From NCBI GenBank assembly GCA_025935735.1, contig JAICUS010000288.1:1-7464 (forward strand): a stretch of 7,464 bases of DNA. The letters run 5' to 3'. Both the position numbers and the translations under genes were made by a program. Shown piece by piece: positions 6,170 to 7,464 of the stretch. The notes beneath the pieces are model-generated. The model ran no database searches. It saw nothing but the letters and a program-made list of their open reading frames with translations, and was not told the DNA's origin. Within the stretch, counting starts at the first letter, position 1; every line of letters begins with the position of its first letter. The stretch is from Solirubrobacteraceae bacterium. Its GTDB lineage: Bacteria > Actinomycetota > Thermoleophilia > Solirubrobacterales > Solirubrobacteraceae.

Positions 6170-7018
6170 ATGAGCGGCGCGGCGCTGGCGGGCGGGATCG
6201 CGCTCGCGGCCGCCGCGGCGGCCTGCTACGACGGCGCGGTCGCGCTGCAGGCGGTGGAGGCGCGGGCGGTGCCCGAGCGGGCGGTCGGGCTGGGGCTGCT
6301 GCGGTCGCTGGTGAAGCGGCCGCGCTGGCTGGCCGCGACCGGGCTGGCGATCGCCGGCTGGCCGCTGCAGATCGCCGCGCTCGCGCTCGCGCCGCTCACC
6401 GTGGTGCAGCCGGCGCTCGCGCTGGGGCTCGTCGTGCTGCTCGCGCTCGGTACGCGGCTGCTCCACGAGCCCGTGCGGCCGCGGGATCTGGCGGCGGTCG
6501 CGGTGATGGCGCTCGGGCTGGCGCTGCTCGCCCGCTACGCGCCCAGCGCCGAGCACGTCCACGCGGGGACGGCGACGCTGGCGGCCGTGCTCGGGGCGCT
6601 CGGGCTGATCGCGCTCGTCCCGTGGGCGGCGCGCGACCGGCTGCCCGGCGCCGCGCTCGTCGTCGCCGCGGGCTGCGCCTACGCCGCCTCCGGCTTCACC
6701 ACCGCGCTGCTGGCCGACGGGCTGGAGGCGGGCGCGCTCGCGGCCGTCCTCGGCTGGGCGGCGGCCAGCGGGCTCGCCGCCGGGGCCGGGCAGATCGACG
6801 AGATGGCCGCGCTGCAGCGGATCGGCGCCGCCCGCGTGGCCGCGGGCGCCTTCGCCATCCAGACCGTCGTCCCCGTCCTCGGCGCCCCAGCCCTCGCGTC
6901 CGAGCACTGGCGCCACCCCGTGCCCATCGTCGCCGGCCTCGCGATGGTCACCGGAGCCTCCCTCGTCCTCGGCACCGCCCGCGCCGTCGCCGGCCTCGTC
7001 GCCGCCTCACACGAGTGA
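6170..7018 (+). CDS. Multi-spanning DMT-superfamily (EamA/NIPA-like) membrane protein
   Basis: A 282-residue, strongly hydrophobic protein with about nine likely membrane helices: roughly 3-20, 52-72, 75-95, 105-122, 132-152, 160-182, 187-206, 220-242 and 250-270. The block KRPRWLAATGLAIAGWPLQI (49-68), followed by APLTVVQPALALG (74-86), is the pattern of actinobacterial DMT/NIPA-like proteins, whose characterised relatives move Mg2+ or small metabolites. Here the cargo is unknown. Two internal halves are suggested by similar helix blocks before and after residue 125. The ATG at 6170 has no Shine-Dalgarno. The gene is divergent from the deacetylase across a 107-base gap, and its 3' end overlaps the convergent glycosyltransferase by 71 bases. 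Confidence 0.75.
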   Translation: MSGAALAGGIALAAAAAACYDGAVALQAVEARAVPERAVGLGLLRSLVKRPRWLAATGLAIAGWPLQIAALALAPLTVVQPALALGLVVLLALGTRLLHEPVRPRDLAAVAVMALGLALLARYAPSAEHVHAGTATLAAVLGALGLIALVPWAARDRLPGAALVVAAGCAYAASGFTTALLADGLEAGALAAVLGWAAASGLAAGAGQIDEMAALQRIGAARVAAGAFAIQTVVPVLGAPALASEHWRHPVPIVAGLAMVTGASLVLGTARAVAGLVAASHE

Positions 7019-7464
7019 CCCGGGCCTTCAGCGGCTCGCCGGCTCTCCCGCCCGCGGCGAGCTCGAGCACGGCGTCCGCCGCGGCCGGCAGGTCCGCGGC
7101 CGACCAAGTGCGCGGGCGTGGCGTGGCCAGCGTGGTCCGGAGCGCCGCGGTCAGCTCGGTGGGGGTTCTCGCGACGGTGGCCAGGCCGAAGCGCTCGTAG
7201 GCGCGGTTGTTGACGCGGATGTGGCCGACGCCCCAGCCGAACGAGATCGGCCAGGTGCCGCACAGCTCGGCCTCCAGCACGGTGAGGCCCGCGGTGGAGT
7301 GGACGAGCGCGTCGGCGGCGGCGAGCCAGTCGCACATGCGGGTGGTGAAGCCCTCCACGCGTACGCGGGGGTCGCCGGCGTGGGCGCGCTCGAGCCGGGT
7401 CCGGACGGTGTCGTTGGTCCCGCACAGGCACACCGCGACCGCGTCGGGCACCGACAGCGCCGCC
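6948..7464 (-). CDS. C-terminal half of a MurG/MGDG-synthase-like (GT28-type) glycosyltransferase, 5' end outside window
   Basis: The frame is open across the right edge, reading AALS before the GTG at 7451, so that GTG is not the start. About 171 residues are visible. The pattern is that of the donor-binding domain of GT28-type enzymes: a V-x-V-C-x-C-G-x-N strand-turn, then RVRVEGFTTRMCDWLAAADALV, the AGLTVLEAELCG segment that contacts the nucleotide-sugar, and GHIRVNNRAYERFG. (The second block is at about 7329-7371.) Relatives transfer a hexose to undecaprenyl-linked peptidoglycan precursors or to diacylglycerol. The last 20 residues contain 13 arginines and lie entirely in the overlap with the transporter gene, so they look like read-through sequence added when an earlier stop was lost. 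A frameshift in this tail cannot be excluded. Confidence 0.75.
   Translation of the reverse strand, partial: AALSVPDAVAVCLCGTNDTVRTRLERAHAGDPRVRVEGFTTRMCDWLAAADALVHSTAGLTVLEAELCGTWPISFGWGVGHIRVNNRAYERFGLATVARTPTELTAALRTTLATPRPRTWSAADLPAAADAVLELAAGGRAGEPLKARVTRVRRRRGRRRRGRCRGRGRLR

Noticed and set aside
7010..7060. Terminator hairpin after the transporter gene
   Set aside because: GC-rich inverted matches are easy to find here, but none is followed by a T tract, and the region is coding on the opposite strand.
5848..7200. Plus-strand open frame of 450 codons spanning several genes
   Set aside because: It is extremely Arg/Ala-rich and runs through the deacetylase antisense and the transporter in a shifted frame. 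The transporter frame has clear membrane helices, so it is the real one.

Overview
The window is very GC-rich, with strong third-position G/C bias and several GTG starts. The proteins look like those of a high-GC actinobacterium. A soil lineage such as the Thermoleophilia (Solirubrobacterales-like) is my best guess from protein style, but nothing here fixes the taxon. The sequence is densely coding: seven complete or near-complete genes, two C-terminal pieces at the left edge and one gene cut by the right edge. I see no tRNA, rRNA, CRISPR array, insertion sequence or convincing rho-independent terminator.

Left edge (1-405, +): the last 29 residues of a BNR/beta-propeller-type protein, then an open frame for a small secreted-type beta domain in the -1 frame. 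This looks like a C-terminal domain separated from its parent by a frameshift.

Region 402-2970 (-): a two-gene operon. The first gene encodes a cofactor-independent dioxygenase of the DpgC type (crotonase fold). The second encodes a PaaK-type arylacetate-CoA ligase whose start overlaps the end of the first and has a strong Shine-Dalgarno sequence. Together they suggest arylacetate -> arylacetyl-CoA -> arylglyoxylate + CoA using O2 without metal or flavin. No other glycopeptide-type Dpg gene (DpgA/B/D, HmaS, HpgT) is present. This pair is the most interesting biology in the window.

Region 2971-3022: a 52-bp divergent spacer holding a near-perfect inverted repeat. Each arm puts an identical TAGGGTCC 5 nt before an ATG, so the two start regions are mirror images. 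They are probably mutually exclusive promoters, possibly leaderless.

Region 3023-5388 (+): a two-gene operon encoding a nucleotide-sugar epimerase/dehydratase (SDR) fused to a four-helix membrane domain, then an overlapping DegT/DnrJ/EryC1/StrS PLP aminotransferase. Convergent to it (5373-6062, -) is a NodB-type polysaccharide deacetylase with a membrane-targeting N-terminus. Then come a NIPA/EamA-like multi-spanning transporter (6170-7018, +) and the C-terminal half of a MurG/MGDG-synthase-like glycosyltransferase (6948-7464, -). The epimerase, aminotransferase, deacetylase and glycosyltransferase point loosely to cell-surface glycan or glycolipid chemistry, but they lie in several transcription units, so a single pathway is only inferred.

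All three convergent junctions overlap (4, 16 and 71 bp), leaving no room for ordinary intergenic terminators.
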